From Sinomonas sp. R1AF57 (lineage in GTDB: Bacteria > Actinomycetota > Actinomycetes > Actinomycetales > Micrococcaceae), in contig NZ_CP022463.1 of assembly GCF_002224485.1 (NCBI RefSeq), positions 2,186,990-2,250,989 on the forward strand: 64,000 bases of DNA. The letters run 5' to 3'. Both the position numbers and the translations under genes were made by a program. Below are positions 1 to 12,036 of the stretch, in pieces (position 1 is the first letter of the stretch; each line of letters begins with the position of its first letter). Below the pieces are notes generated by a model that was not told the DNA's origin, searched no databases, and saw only the letters and a list, made by a program, of their open reading frames with translations.

Positions 1-210
1 GGCTTCGGCACCCGCACCCAGGTCGGCTCCGGCTGGGGCGTCATGAACGCCATCCTCGGCATCGGCGACTTCAACGGCGACGGCAAGAACGACATCCTCG
101 CCCGCGACACCGCCTCCGGAGGCCTCTACCTCTACCCCGGCAACGGCACCGGCGGCTGGCTCACCCGCACCCAGGTCGGCTGGGGCTGGAACGGCCTCAC
201 CCTCCCCTGA
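1..210 (+). CDS. FG-GAP/VCBS repeat protein, C-terminal fragment
   Basis: The window opens inside this gene; only the last 69 codons, ending at a TGA, are visible. The peptide carries a calcium-loop motif GIGDFNGDGKNDILARD, the DxNGDGxxD signature of FG-GAP/VCBS beta-propeller blades, and the phrase TRTQVG occurs twice about 50 residues apart, as expected for tandem blades. Proteins of this type in actinobacteria are usually exported and end in several such repeats after a hydrolase or lectin domain, but the N-terminal part is outside the window so the activity cannot be named. A strong hairpin follows 30 bases after the stop. Confidence 0.8.
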   Translation, partial: GFGTRTQVGSGWGVMNAILGIGDFNGDGKNDILARDTASGGLYLYPGNGTGGWLTRTQVGWGWNGLTLP

Positions 211-240
211 CCCGACCCGACCCACACACGACCCGACCCA

Positions 241-286
241 CGCACGACGGCGCCCCCTCCCACCCAGGAGGGGGCGCCGTCGTGCG
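241..286. terminator. Intrinsic terminator with 20-bp perfect stem
   Basis: Positions 241-260 and 267-286 are perfect reverse complements with a six-base loop (caccca). It lies directly downstream of the FG-GAP gene. There is no T tract, which is common for actinobacterial terminators. The outer part of the stem (CGCACGACGGCG) is shared with other terminators in this window. Confidence 0.85.
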
Positions 287-439
287 TCTCCTGCCCATGA
301 AGTGTGCCCGCGGTTCTGGGTCGTTGTGCCCTGTGCTGGAGGAGCCCGGATCCCGCACGATGGAAGCAGCGGGGCCAGCCGGTCCACGCAACCGTTGTAT
401 GCGTTGCTGGGGAGCATCCACAGAACACCGGGGGCGTTC

Positions 440-973
440 ATGGAGATCTCCAGACGTTTTGCCTTACAGCTGTGTGCCCTGGCGGCAGGAGTAGGGGTTG
501 CCGCTGTGGCGGCGGTCGGGGCGCAGGCCGCGCCGGCCGTGCCGACAGCCCGCAAGACCCCCACGGATACCGCGAAGGAGAGGCCGGAACGGCCCACGCG
601 GTACCTGTTCGCCGCGAAGCTCTACGACGGCACCGATCTTCCCGAGCTGACGAGCCTGGAAGAGCTGTGGTCCAACAGCCGCTACCTGCAGGTGGCCTCA
701 TGCCAGGCCAAGTACGTCGGCCCCCGGCCCCAGGCCCTGACCGCGGAGGAGAACGCGGCCGTGGACGCCGCCATCGCCGCCGGGGCCAAGGGCAGCCGCG
801 AGCAGATCTGCCTGGACATCGTCACCGCGGCGACCCGACTGGACCAGCGCACGGTCGAGGCCGGGATCCGCAGAGTCGGCTCCCCGATCGTCCAAGGGGT
901 GCTCGTCCTGGCCCCCCAGGCTCCGCAGGCCGCCATCATGAAACGCTGGATCGACGCCGGCGCCCCCGCTTGA
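440..973 (+). CDS. Small exported hypothetical protein
   Basis: A 177-residue protein of unknown function. The start is placed at the ATG at 440 because residues 1-32 then form a clean export signal: MEISRRFALQL, a hydrophobic stretch rich in Ala/Val, and an AQAAPA cleavage region. SRRFAL resembles a twin-arginine motif but lacks the Phe at the usual place, so Sec export is equally possible. The mature part has two cysteines (in VASCQAKY and QICLDIV) that could form a disulfide. The frame is open upstream to 302, but that segment looks non-coding. It is followed 65 bases later by the ceramidase-like gene, so the two may be co-transcribed; no partner or domain is recognised. Confidence 0.6.
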   Translation: MEISRRFALQLCALAAGVGVAAVAAVGAQAAPAVPTARKTPTDTAKERPERPTRYLFAAKLYDGTDLPELTSLEELWSNSRYLQVASCQAKYVGPRPQALTAEENAAVDAAIAAGAKGSREQICLDIVTAATRLDQRTVEAGIRRVGSPIVQGVLVLAPQAPQAAIMKRWIDAGAPA

Positions 974-1038
974 GGGCGCGGCCCGCCGGCACCTGAGTCC
1001 GACGATCCACGGCCAGCATCACAAAGAGGAGAGAGAAC

Positions 1039-2385
1039 ATGGCGTTCACTGTGGCGACGGCGAAGGTCAACATCACGCCCACGCTGAGTTCCAACCCCTA
1101 CATGGCCGGCTACGGCACTGCGGACGGCGGACGCCTCGCGACGAGCAGCACCCCGTATGAGCCCCTGTGGACCCGCGCCGTCGTCATCCGTGAGAACGGC
1201 AGCCCCCATCTGATCCTGAGCGTAGACATCCTCGCGATCCCCCGGACGATGCACCAGCGCATCCGCCCGCGGCTTCTGGCGCTTGCGAACTGGGCAACCT
1301 CGGACATCCTGCTGCAGGCCACCCACACGCACAACGGGCCCACGCTCGTCGACACGCTGCAGCCCTTCTCCAGCTACGGCATCACCGAAATGGACCAGAT
1401 CCGGGCCTACTCGTCCTGGCTCGAAGACCGGATCGTCGAAACCGCCCGGGCGGCCCTCAACGCCAGCCAGACGACGGTGAGCCTCGACTACAAGGTCATC
1501 CAGCAGACCTGGTCGGTGAACCGGGCCGGCCTGAGCTATGTCGAGACCGACGTTCCGGTCCTTGTGTGCCGCCGCTCGAACGGGACGGCCGCAGCGGTCA
1601 TCTTCGGCTACGGCTCGCATCCGGTCGCCGCCGGCGATCGGTCGCTGTTCGACGGCGACTACCCCGCCGGGGCGTGCAACTACATCGAGAACCGCTCGAA
1701 CACGTTCGCGCTCTTCCTCATCGGCCCCGCCGGCGACCAGAACCCTGCGGGCTCTCCGCCCAGCTGGGCGCTGCGCGACCAGTGGGGAGACAGCCTCGGC
1801 TCGGCCGTCCTCAGCGCGGCGCAAAGCGCGGGGCGGGCCCTCACCGGTCCCATCAACACCAAGTACCAGCAGGTCAATCTGCCGCTGGAGATCAGCACCA
1901 CCGCGGGCAATCTCGCGGCGCTCCGCAACGCCTACGCCGCCCGCCTGCCCAACCCGAGCGGCTTCCCCGCCTACTACGTCCGCCACGCCCAGATGATGAT
2001 GGCCAGGATCGACTCCGGCAACGTCGCCACCAGCGTCCCCTCCCCCTTCCAGGTGTGGACCATCGGCGGCGGCACCCCGCTGCGGATGGCCTTCGTCGGC
2101 GGGGAGATGGTCAGCGGCTACGCCGCATACTTCCGCTCCAGATACGGCGGATCGGCCGGGATCTGGATCGGCGGCTACGCCAACGAGTCCTGCTGCTACA
2201 TCCCCTCCAACGAGTTCTTCTCCCCGTACATGACCGCAGGGAGCTACGAGGGCGGGTGGGACACCGACGCCCCCGGCATCGCCGGCGGCTCCATGACCGT
2301 CTACGGCCACATCGCCCACTTCCGCGCCGGCACCAACGGCGTCGAATCCACCCTCATCAACGCCCTCACCGCCATGCTCGGCTGA
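1039..2385 (+). CDS. Neutral/alkaline ceramidase-family hydrolase
   Basis: A 448-residue protein resembling the N-terminal catalytic domain of neutral ceramidases, zinc amidases that cleave the fatty-acyl amide of ceramide. Visible family marks are THTHNGP (residues 95-101), GSHPVAAGD (192-200) and GEMVSGY (355-361), placed where the family keeps its zinc His, His and Glu ligands, plus ANESCCYIPSNEF (381-393) near the active site. Family members are normally about 650-700 residues with a C-terminal immunoglobulin-like domain and a signal peptide; this one has neither and starts directly at the catalytic fold. A strong ribosome-binding site (aaagaggagagagaac) precedes the ATG. The substrate need not be ceramide, since actinobacteria rarely make sphingolipids; scavenging of host or soil lipid amides is possible. 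Family assignment is firm, substrate is not. Confidence 0.8.
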   Translation: MAFTVATAKVNITPTLSSNPYMAGYGTADGGRLATSSTPYEPLWTRAVVIRENGSPHLILSVDILAIPRTMHQRIRPRLLALANWATSDILLQATHTHNGPTLVDTLQPFSSYGITEMDQIRAYSSWLEDRIVETARAALNASQTTVSLDYKVIQQTWSVNRAGLSYVETDVPVLVCRRSNGTAAAVIFGYGSHPVAAGDRSLFDGDYPAGACNYIENRSNTFALFLIGPAGDQNPAGSPPSWALRDQWGDSLGSAVLSAAQSAGRALTGPINTKYQQVNLPLEISTTAGNLAALRNAYAARLPNPSGFPAYYVRHAQMMMARIDSGNVATSVPSPFQVWTIGGGTPLRMAFVGGEMVSGYAAYFRSRYGGSAGIWIGGYANESCCYIPSNEFFSPYMTAGSYEGGWDTDAPGIAGGSMTVYGHIAHFRAGTNGVESTLINALTAMLG

Positions 2386-2397
2386 CCTGACTGCATG

Positions 2398-2441
2398 ACG
2401 ACGTCGGCCCCCACCCCGGGCGGGGTGGGGGCCGACGTCGT
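2398..2441. terminator. Bidirectional terminator between convergent genes
   Basis: Arms 2398-2417 and 2422-2441 form a perfect 20-bp GC-rich stem with a four-base loop (gggc). It separates the ceramidase-like gene from the oppositely oriented glycosyltransferase and can serve both. The outer stem begins ACGACGTCGG, the clamp shared with other terminators here. Confidence 0.85.
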
Positions 2442-2486
2442 GCGTACCGATCACTCACAGAGCACCGGCCGAAGCCGGGTTCCCTC

Positions 2487-3449
2487 CTAGTTCGCTGTCT
2501 GCGGCTGGAGCTTGTGGAGGGTCGGGCTATTGGGACTGCCCTGGATGTCTAGCTGCAGCGACATCAGGAGCATCTGGACCCCGAGCATGAAGGGCACCGC
2601 CGCGAGCATGACCGAACCCGCGGTCGGCGAGCCGACGCTCGCGAGGATGACCCAGATGCCGATCGCAATGCCGCCCACGAGGAGGGCGAGCCCGAAGATC
2701 AGCAGGAGGGCGACTGCCGAGAAGGACCAGACCATGTACTTCCACCAGACCCGCCGCCAGAAGCCGCCGAAGAGCAGCGACACGAGCTCCGGGATGACCC
2801 TGCTGAGCTTGATGCTGGAGACCTCCGCACCGTACACGGCTGGGATCGGGACGTCGCAGATCGGCACGTCGAGGATGTTCAGGTGGATGAGGAGGTCGTT
2901 CTCAAAGCTGTACCGCTGCGCGACCTTGTTCAGGGGCAGCCGGCGCAGGACCTCCGTGCGGATCGCCGTGTAGCCGTTCTGAGGGTCGAAGATGTGCCAG
3001 TAGCCCGAGGCCAGCTTCGTCATGAAGGACAGGACGATGTTGCCGAAGATCCGGTACCCGGGCATTCCGGCGAAGGACTCGCCCGAGAAGAAGCGGTTGG
3101 CCTTCGCGAACCCGTATCCGTCGATCACGGGGTCGAGCAGCTGCGGGAGGTAGTCTGGGTCCATCTGCGCGTCCCCTGCCATGACCACATTGATCTCCGA
3201 GCCGAGGTCCATCGCCGCGCGGTGCGCCGTCATGATCGCACCACCCACGCCCTGGTTGACCTCGTGGCGGATGAGGGTGACGCGGCCGTCGTCGGCGCGC
3301 CGTGCGGCACCAGAGGTGTCGTCCGGGCTGCAGTCGTCGACGATCACGATGTCGTCGACGAAGTCCGGCATCGTCTGGATGACCGTCCCGATGTGCAGCT
3401 CCTCCTTGTAGGCGGGCACGACCGCGGCGATCCGTACTCCTCGGTACAT
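2487..3449 (-). CDS. Family 2 glycosyltransferase, DPM-synthase-like
   Basis: 320-residue GT-A glycosyltransferase. The N-terminus VPAYKEE is the nucleotide-sugar entry, VDDCSPDDT (residues 37-45) and AGDAQMD (91-97) are the family 2 metal and substrate aspartates, and the protein ends in two or three hydrophobic segments (about residues 240-310). This layout matches polyprenyl-phosphate sugar synthases, which make a lipid-linked sugar donor on the inner membrane face. The gene starts two bases after the GtrA-like gene, whose family often moves such lipid-linked sugars, so the pair may supply a side-chain or modification sugar to the polysaccharide made by this operon. Last gene of the operon, ending at the shared terminator 2398-2441. 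The exact sugar is not readable from sequence. Confidence 0.85.
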   Translation of the reverse strand: MYRGVRIAAVVPAYKEELHIGTVIQTMPDFVDDIVIVDDCSPDDTSGAARRADDGRVTLIRHEVNQGVGGAIMTAHRAAMDLGSEINVVMAGDAQMDPDYLPQLLDPVIDGYGFAKANRFFSGESFAGMPGYRIFGNIVLSFMTKLASGYWHIFDPQNGYTAIRTEVLRRLPLNKVAQRYSFENDLLIHLNILDVPICDVPIPAVYGAEVSSIKLSRVIPELVSLLFGGFWRRVWWKYMVWSFSAVALLLIFGLALLVGGIAIGIWVILASVGSPTAGSVMLAAVPFMLGVQMLLMSLQLDIQGSPNSPTLHKLQPQTAN

Positions 3450-3451
3450 CG

Positions 3452-3928
3452 TTATCCTTCGCTGTTCGTCGATGGTGTCGGGTGAATGGGGGCACTGGTG
3501 TCCGGCGCGCTGGGCTCGGCGGCCTTGCTCCTGTGGTGCTGTGGGAAGACCCAGTGCTTGTAGATGAAATAGTTCCAGCCGGTGGTGAGGATGGTGGCGA
3601 CGACCTTGCCCACCACATAGCCTGCACCGACGAACTCGAAGAACTGGACAATGCCCATGACGGCGAGCGTGTTCACCACGAGGAGCCCCGAGTAGCGCAG
3701 GACGCCACCGAGCGCGCTCCCGCCTCCCCCGAAGGAGAAGTGGCGCTGCAGGAAGTAGTTGAAGAAGAAGCTTCCCCAGAACCCGGCGCCAGTCGCGACC
3801 CACAGCGGGAGGCCGAACACCTGGTAGCACAGGGCCAGGAGGCCGAGGTCCACGAGGAAGCTGAGGCCGCCGATGAAGAGGTAGCGGAAGAGGCTCGAGC
3901 GCAGGAAGCGCTTTGCTTTGTCGAGCAT
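3452..3928 (-). CDS. GtrA-family membrane protein
   Basis: 158 residues with four predicted membrane segments, starting MLDKAKRFLRSSLFRYLFIGG and containing a conserved FNYFLQRHFSF block typical of GtrA/DPMS-like proteins. Members of this family are proposed flippases or partners for polyprenyl-phosphate sugars. The start ATG overlaps the stop of the preceding 703-residue membrane protein by one base (ATGA arrangement), and the next glycosyltransferase gene begins two bases downstream, so translation of the three is probably coupled. The tail after residue 130 is polar and rich in Pro/Ser/Thr. Function in this operon is inferred from the neighbouring family 2 glycosyltransferase. Confidence 0.85.
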   Translation of the reverse strand: MLDKAKRFLRSSLFRYLFIGGLSFLVDLGLLALCYQVFGLPLWVATGAGFWGSFFFNYFLQRHFSFGGGGSALGGVLRYSGLLVVNTLAVMGIVQFFEFVGAGYVVGKVVATILTTGWNYFIYKHWVFPQHHRSKAAEPSAPDTSAPIHPTPSTNSEG

Positions 3929-6039
3929 CAGCAGATCCTTCCAAGGGGGGCAATCCCGTCGGGGTCGGAGTTCAGGAGTATGCCGGGCACATCCCCGATC
4001 TGGTGGCGGTCACCGGCCCGGGCCTCGAGCTGGGCGCGGCCGCCCGGCAGGCTGTCCCAGTCGAGCTTGTAGACCGCGGCATTGCCGTCGCGGGCGAGGA
4101 GCTTGAGGAACGGGATCTGGTCCGGGTGCGTCAGCCCGGGCTTCGGCTCGTCCCAGGCCCTGATGGTCCCGTCGGCGATGTAGACGTACTCGATGCCGAG
4201 CTCGGCGGCCGCGGCGCGGGCCTGGGAGTCGGTCGCGAGCTCGGGGAGCTTCTGCAGCACGAGGAGCTGCCGGTTGGTCGGCAGGATCTCGAAGTGCCGG
4301 ATCATCGGCATGCGGTTGCCGAGCGCGTACATCCAGACCGAGCCGTTGCACGAGTCGTTGAGCACCGTCGCGTCCTGTGGCACGTAGTCGGCGATATGGG
4401 TCAGGAGGCGCACTTCGGCCGTGGAGAGCGTCGCGCCGTCGACCTTGGTGTTGATCTCAATCCGTGCCGCGTTCTCTGCGAAGTAGGGACGTGCGACGAC
4501 TCCCGCGAGCAGAAGCACGACCGCTGCCGTGGCGAGCACGGCGACAGGCGTCGCGGACGACGCCGCGTGCGCGGCCGCCGTCGTGCGCTCGCCCTGCGCG
4601 CGCCTCCCCCGCTCGCTGCGGAACCGCCGCACCGCCCAGCCGACGGCCTCGGCCAACTGCGCCACACCGAGCCCGGCGAGCGGCACGAGCAGCATGACCA
4701 GGATGCCGAAGATCCGCCACTGGTCGTCGTAGAACGGAGCGGTCAGGCTCGCGAACAGCGTGCTGTTCGAGCCCATCGTGTAGGCGGAGAGGAAGGCGTA
4801 CGCCAGGACCGGCGCGAGGTACCACCACATCTTCGGCCGCACGAGGAGAGCCACAACCCCGAGGCCGACCATGGCGGAGAGGATCGGCTGGGGGGTTGAC
4901 CCGTGGTGCAGGAGGAGGATGTTCTGGATCGCGCCCATCCGGTCGGTGTCCGCGGCCCAGACCTGCTTCGAAACGCGCTCCGCCTCCTTGAGCATCTGCT
5001 GGATGATCGGCAGGCCGAGGACCGCCGCGAGGACTGCACCTGCGGCGAGGACGAGGGCGGGCACCACGGCCGCGAGGCGGCGTCGGACCAGGAGCGCGAT
5101 GAACCAGAAGACCAGGATGGGAGCCACCACGAAGGCCAGCGAAGGGTGGACGGCGATGAGCGCCACCGCTCCGAAGGCGATCGCGGGCACCCACAGCCAG
5201 AAACGGCCGAGGGCGGCACGCACGGCGAGGAGGCAGAAGGGCCCGACGAGCAGCATCCCCGCGAAGAAGGGGATGAGCGGTCCGCGCCAGAGGAGGTCGA
5301 ACGGGTACACCGTGAACCAGCCGGACACGGCGGCCGCGGCCGCCAGCGCGACGGGGCGTCGCGTCACGACGAGGCCGAGCGCGACAGTGCTCAGGGGGAG
5401 CTGGACCGCCATCATGAGCACGACGAAGACATTCAGGAACGTCGGCAGCGCCACGCCGGTCACCGGCCAGACCAGCGCGAGCATGGCGTGGAACGCGATC
5501 GGGTAGCTCCGGATCGGCGCGTCGGCGATGTTGGTGTCGTAGTACGCGAAGTTGCCGGCGATCGAGGGGTCCCACACCTGGTTCTCCGCGATGAGGCGGA
5601 TCATGTTGGCGTGCCAGGGGATGTCCCAGTCCTGGTTGATGCCCAGCAGCCCCTCGGTGCCGACCGTCCACGAGGTGGCGGCGACGACTCCCCCGGCGAG
5701 GATGCCGGCTGCGAGGGTCAGCCACGCCCCGCGGTAGCCCCACCTGCCGAAGAAGGGCTCCGGATCCGCGGCGGCCCTGCGCCGCCGGACGGCGACGCGG
5801 ACGCCGAAGAGCACGGCGGCGAGGACGAGGACCGTGATCGCCACGGTGAGGGCGTTCCATGCCATGCCGGCGAGGTGCCCGATGGCCCCGATGCTGGCAA
5901 GCGCCCCGACCCCGATGAGGGGCGCCACGGCCGGCAGGAGGATGCGGCGGATGCCGAGCGCCTCTCCCAGCAGCCAGCCGGGACCCCACCAGACGAGGGC
6001 GATGAGGGCGACGCTGAGCGCCAGCGGGCCGAGGTCCAT
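3928..6039 (-). CDS. Large polytopic membrane protein, DUF6541-like
   Basis: 703-residue integral membrane protein with roughly a dozen hydrophobic segments in the first 500 residues and a 180-residue polar C-terminal domain that would lie outside the membrane. This shape (many helices followed by an extracytoplasmic domain) is that of GT-C type glycosyltransferases and of the actinobacterial DUF6541 family found in cell-wall polysaccharide loci. A conserved acidic residue pair near the N-terminus cannot be assigned confidently. It sits between the ABC ATPase gene (60 bases upstream) and gtrA (ATGA overlap). A role as a membrane glycosyltransferase using a lipid-phosphate sugar is a reasonable inference, not a demonstrated one. 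Confidence 0.75.
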   Translation of the reverse strand: MDLGPLALSVALIALVWWGPGWLLGEALGIRRILLPAVAPLIGVGALASIGAIGHLAGMAWNALTVAITVLVLAAVLFGVRVAVRRRRAAADPEPFFGRWGYRGAWLTLAAGILAGGVVAATSWTVGTEGLLGINQDWDIPWHANMIRLIAENQVWDPSIAGNFAYYDTNIADAPIRSYPIAFHAMLALVWPVTGVALPTFLNVFVVLMMAVQLPLSTVALGLVVTRRPVALAAAAAVSGWFTVYPFDLLWRGPLIPFFAGMLLVGPFCLLAVRAALGRFWLWVPAIAFGAVALIAVHPSLAFVVAPILVFWFIALLVRRRLAAVVPALVLAAGAVLAAVLGLPIIQQMLKEAERVSKQVWAADTDRMGAIQNILLLHHGSTPQPILSAMVGLGVVALLVRPKMWWYLAPVLAYAFLSAYTMGSNSTLFASLTAPFYDDQWRIFGILVMLLVPLAGLGVAQLAEAVGWAVRRFRSERGRRAQGERTTAAAHAASSATPVAVLATAAVVLLLAGVVARPYFAENAARIEINTKVDGATLSTAEVRLLTHIADYVPQDATVLNDSCNGSVWMYALGNRMPMIRHFEILPTNRQLLVLQKLPELATDSQARAAAAELGIEYVYIADGTIRAWDEPKPGLTHPDQIPFLKLLARDGNAAVYKLDWDSLPGGRAQLEARAGDRHQIGDVPGILLNSDPDGIAPLGRIC

Positions 6040-6099
6040 GTGTCGAATGGCCTTTCTGGTGGTTCCGGGAGGGGTCTGGGGGCGGGACGGGGCGCGCGG

Positions 6100-6828
6100 C
6101 TACCGGGACCGGAGCCAGTCGACGGCGTCCGGGGCGGGTCCGTCGAAGGCCACCTTGCCGTGCTCGAGCACGACGCCGCGGGTGCAGATGCGGGAGACCA
6201 TGTCGAGGTCGTGGCTCACGACGACGAGCGTCCGGCCCTCGTCCGAGAGCTTCCGGATCCGCTCGAGGCACTTGCGCTGGAAGGGCTCGTCGCCGACGGC
6301 CAGGATTTCGTCGACCAGGAAGATGTCCGGCTGGGTGTGCACGGCCACCGCGAACGCGAGGCGCAGGAACATGCCCGAGGAGTAGAACTTCACCTCGGTG
6401 TCGATGAACTGCTCGATCTCGGAGAAGGCGACGATCTCATCGAACTTCTCGTCGATCTCGGCCTCGCTCATGCCCAGGATCGCCGCGTTCAGGTAGACGT
6501 TCTCGCGGCCCGAGAGATCAGGGTGGAACCCCGCGCCGACCTCGATGAGGCCTGCGACCCGGCCGCGCGTGCGCACCGTGCCGCCGTCGGGCAGGATCAC
6601 GCCGGAGATGAGCTTGAGCAGGGTGGACTTGCCCGAACCGTTGAAGCCGAGCAGCGCAACGGTCTCACCCTCCCTGACCTCCAGGTCCACGCCGTCGAGG
6701 GCGCGGAACTTCTTGGACAGGTCCTCCTTGCGGCCCTTGAGGAGCCAGACGACCGTCTCCTTGAGGGAATGGGTGTGCCTCAGGTTGAAGGTCTTGCCCA
6801 GGCCCTCGATCTTGATGACGGGATTCAT
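6100..6828 (-). CDS. wzt: Polysaccharide ABC exporter ATPase (Wzt-type)
   Basis: 242-residue ABC ATPase: Walker A GFNGSGKST (residues 61-69), signature YSSGMFLRL (149-157), Walker B IFLVDE (169-174) and the switch region VVSHD. The YSSGM signature and the long insertion before the Walker A strand (TFNLRHTHSLKETV) are typical of Wzt/TagH exporters for O-antigen, teichoic acid or galactan. There is no C-terminal carbohydrate-binding extension, so export is probably not coupled to a terminal sugar cap. Its ATG overlaps the permease stop (ATGA), so the two subunits are made together. Together with Wzm it should flip the lipid-linked polymer across the membrane using ATP. Confidence 0.92.
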   Translation of the reverse strand: MNPVIKIEGLGKTFNLRHTHSLKETVVWLLKGRKEDLSKKFRALDGVDLEVREGETVALLGFNGSGKSTLLKLISGVILPDGGTVRTRGRVAGLIEVGAGFHPDLSGRENVYLNAAILGMSEAEIDEKFDEIVAFSEIEQFIDTEVKFYSSGMFLRLAFAVAVHTQPDIFLVDEILAVGDEPFQRKCLERIRKLSDEGRTLVVVSHDLDMVSRICTRGVVLEHGKVAFDGPAPDAVDWLRSR

Positions 6829-7681
6829 CAGACCTCCTGGGCGAAGTGGCCTTCGAGCCGGCGGAACGCCAGCTGGCCGATGAGAAGGAACAGTGCGGCC
6901 ATGCCCAGGCCCGCGAGGCCGGTGAGCATGAGGTGCGGCGGCAGCTCGACGGGGCCGCGCACCGAGGGGTGCCAGAACGCCCAGTGGAACATCTCCACTG
7001 CCACCGTGACCGGATTCAGCTGGTAGACCACGAACAGCCAGTCGGGCAGGATCCGCCGGATCATGGTCCAGTCGTAGAGCACAGGCGAGACCCAGGTGAC
7101 CATCATCATGAGCATGTCCACGATGTTCTCCGAGTCGCGGAAGAAGACGTTCACGGCTCCGGCGAGCAGGCCGAGGCCCACCGCGGTGATGGCCACGATG
7201 ACGAATCCGATGACCGCGCCCACGAGGCCCGCCAGGTCGGGGCTCCACCCGCTCACCAGCGCGGCGAGCAGGAGGACGATCAGCTGCGGGAGGAAGTGCA
7301 CGGCAGCGACCCAGACCGAAGCCACCGGGAACAGCTCCCGCGGAAGGTAGATCTTCTTCACCAGGGGCGCGTTCCAGACGATGGAGCGCGTCGCGTTCGA
7401 GAACGCCTCGGTGAAGAAGTTGACCACGATCACGCCCGAGAACATGTACAGGGCATAGTTCGGGATGGCCTCCCCCACGCGTAGCACAATGCCGAGCGCG
7501 ATGAAGAGCACCAAGTACTGCACGAGCGGCTTGACGTACGACCAGGCGAGCCCGAGGACCGATCCGCGGTAGCGGACCCTGAGCTCCTTGCGGACGATCA
7601 GCTTGAGCAGGTACCGGCGGCGGAAGACGTCGAGGAGCCCGGCCCCGACGCCCGGCGTGTCGTAGGTGGCGGTGTCCTGGG

Positions 7682-7685
<4 letters not shown>
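6828..7685 (-). CDS. wzm: Polysaccharide ABC exporter permease (Wzm-type)
   Basis: 285-residue ABC-2 type permease with six hydrophobic segments. The N-terminal amphipathic region KLIVRKELRVRYRGSVLGL followed by AWSYVKPLVQYLV is characteristic of Wzm/TagG permeases. Start chosen at the ATG overlapping the glfT2-like stop (ATGA); the frame is open much further upstream but only as a shadow of that gene. It pairs with the ATPase gene immediately downstream. In Mycobacterium tuberculosis an equivalent pair exports galactan precursors; the presence of Glf and a GlfT2-like enzyme just upstream suggests the same cargo class here. Confidence 0.92.
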
Positions 7686-11049
<3,364 letters not shown>

Positions 11050-12036
11050 TCAGAGCTGGACGACGGCGCCCGACCGGGCCGATTCGAGCAGCGCCTCGGC
11101 GACGCGGAGCGTCTCGAGGCCCTCTGTCATCGTGACGACGTCCTTGGAGATCCCCAGAACGGCGTCGCGGAAGGCCTCGTGCTCCATCTTGAGGGGTTCG
11201 CGCTTGGCGATCGCGAACCGCGTCGAGGAGCCTTCGGACACGCCGCGGAAGTTTGCGATCGAGTCCCAGTCGGTTTGGAACGTGCCGTTCTCCACGAACG
11301 TGAGGTCGGCCGAGACGGTGTCCGCGATGAACGCTCCCCTCTCGCCCAGCACCACCGTGGTTCGCTCCTTGAACGGGGAGAGCCAGTTCACGATGTGGTT
11401 GGTGCCGATGCCGCCTTCGAGGTGGCCGATGGCGCTGACCATGTCCTCGTGCTGGCGGCCGGAGCGATGAGTGGTGTGCGCGGCGACCGTCGCGTACCGG
11501 CTCTGCGCGAGCCAGGCGGTGAGGTCGATGTCGTGCGTCGCGAGATCCTTGACGACGCCGACGTCGGCGATCCGGGCCGGGAAGGGGCCCTGACGGCGCG
11601 TCGAGATCTGGTAGACGTCCCCGAGGTCGCCGTTCTCGAGGCGCTCCCGGAGGCTCTGCAGAGCCGGGTTGAAACGCTCGATGTGACCCACCGCGCCGAC
11701 GAGTCCGCGTTCCTCGAAGGCGTCGGCGATCCGCTTGCCCGACGCGGAGTCGTTGGCGATCGGCTTCTCGACGAGGGTGTGCACCCCTGCCTCTGCGAGC
11801 TTGAGGGCGACCTCCTCGTGGAGGATGGTGGGGACCGCGGCAACGGCGAGGTCGATGCCGGCGTCGATGAGCTGGTCAACCGAGGACAGCAGCGGGAGCG
11901 AACCGGCCACGCCGTGCGGGTCGCCGAAGGCGTCGGCGACCGCGACGAGCTCGACGCCGTCGAGCTCGCGGAGCACGCGGGCGTGATGGCGCCCCATCAT
12001 GCCGAGGCCGATGATGCCTGCGCGGAGCTGAGCCAT
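11050..12036 (-). CDS. Gfo/Idh/MocA-family sugar-nucleotide dehydrogenase
   Basis: 328-residue NAD(P)-dependent oxidoreductase: GIIGLGMMGRHHA is the Rossmann motif, VEKPIA (residues 89-94) holds the EKP catalytic-lysine motif, and DLATHDIDL is the conserved His region. The set of neighbours (DegT aminotransferase and hexapeptide acetyltransferase) matches WbpB/WlbA, which oxidises C3 of UDP-N-acetylglucosaminuronate. ATG at 12034-12036 overlaps the upstream stop (TGATG); an in-frame GTG one codon earlier is also possible. Third and last gene of the operon, followed by a terminator. The family is certain; the substrate is inferred from context, because these dehydrogenases are diverse. Confidence 0.85.
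   Translation of the reverse strand: MAQLRAGIIGLGMMGRHHARVLRELDGVELVAVADAFGDPHGVAGSLPLLSSVDQLIDAGIDLAVAAVPTILHEEVALKLAEAGVHTLVEKPIANDSASGKRIADAFEERGLVGAVGHIERFNPALQSLRERLENGDLGDVYQISTRRQGPFPARIADVGVVKDLATHDIDLTAWLAQSRYATVAAHTTHRSGRQHEDMVSAIGHLEGGIGTNHIVNWLSPFKERTTVVLGERGAFIADTVSADLTFVENGTFQTDWDSIANFRGVSEGSSTRFAIAKREPLKMEHEAFRDAVLGISKDVVTMTEGLETLRVAEALLESARSGAVVQL

Noticed and set aside
682-2454. A 590-codon frame antisense to the ceramidase-like gene
   Set aside because: Composition is that of an antisense shadow in GC-rich DNA, with no motif; the plus-strand gene has clear family motifs and a ribosome-binding site.
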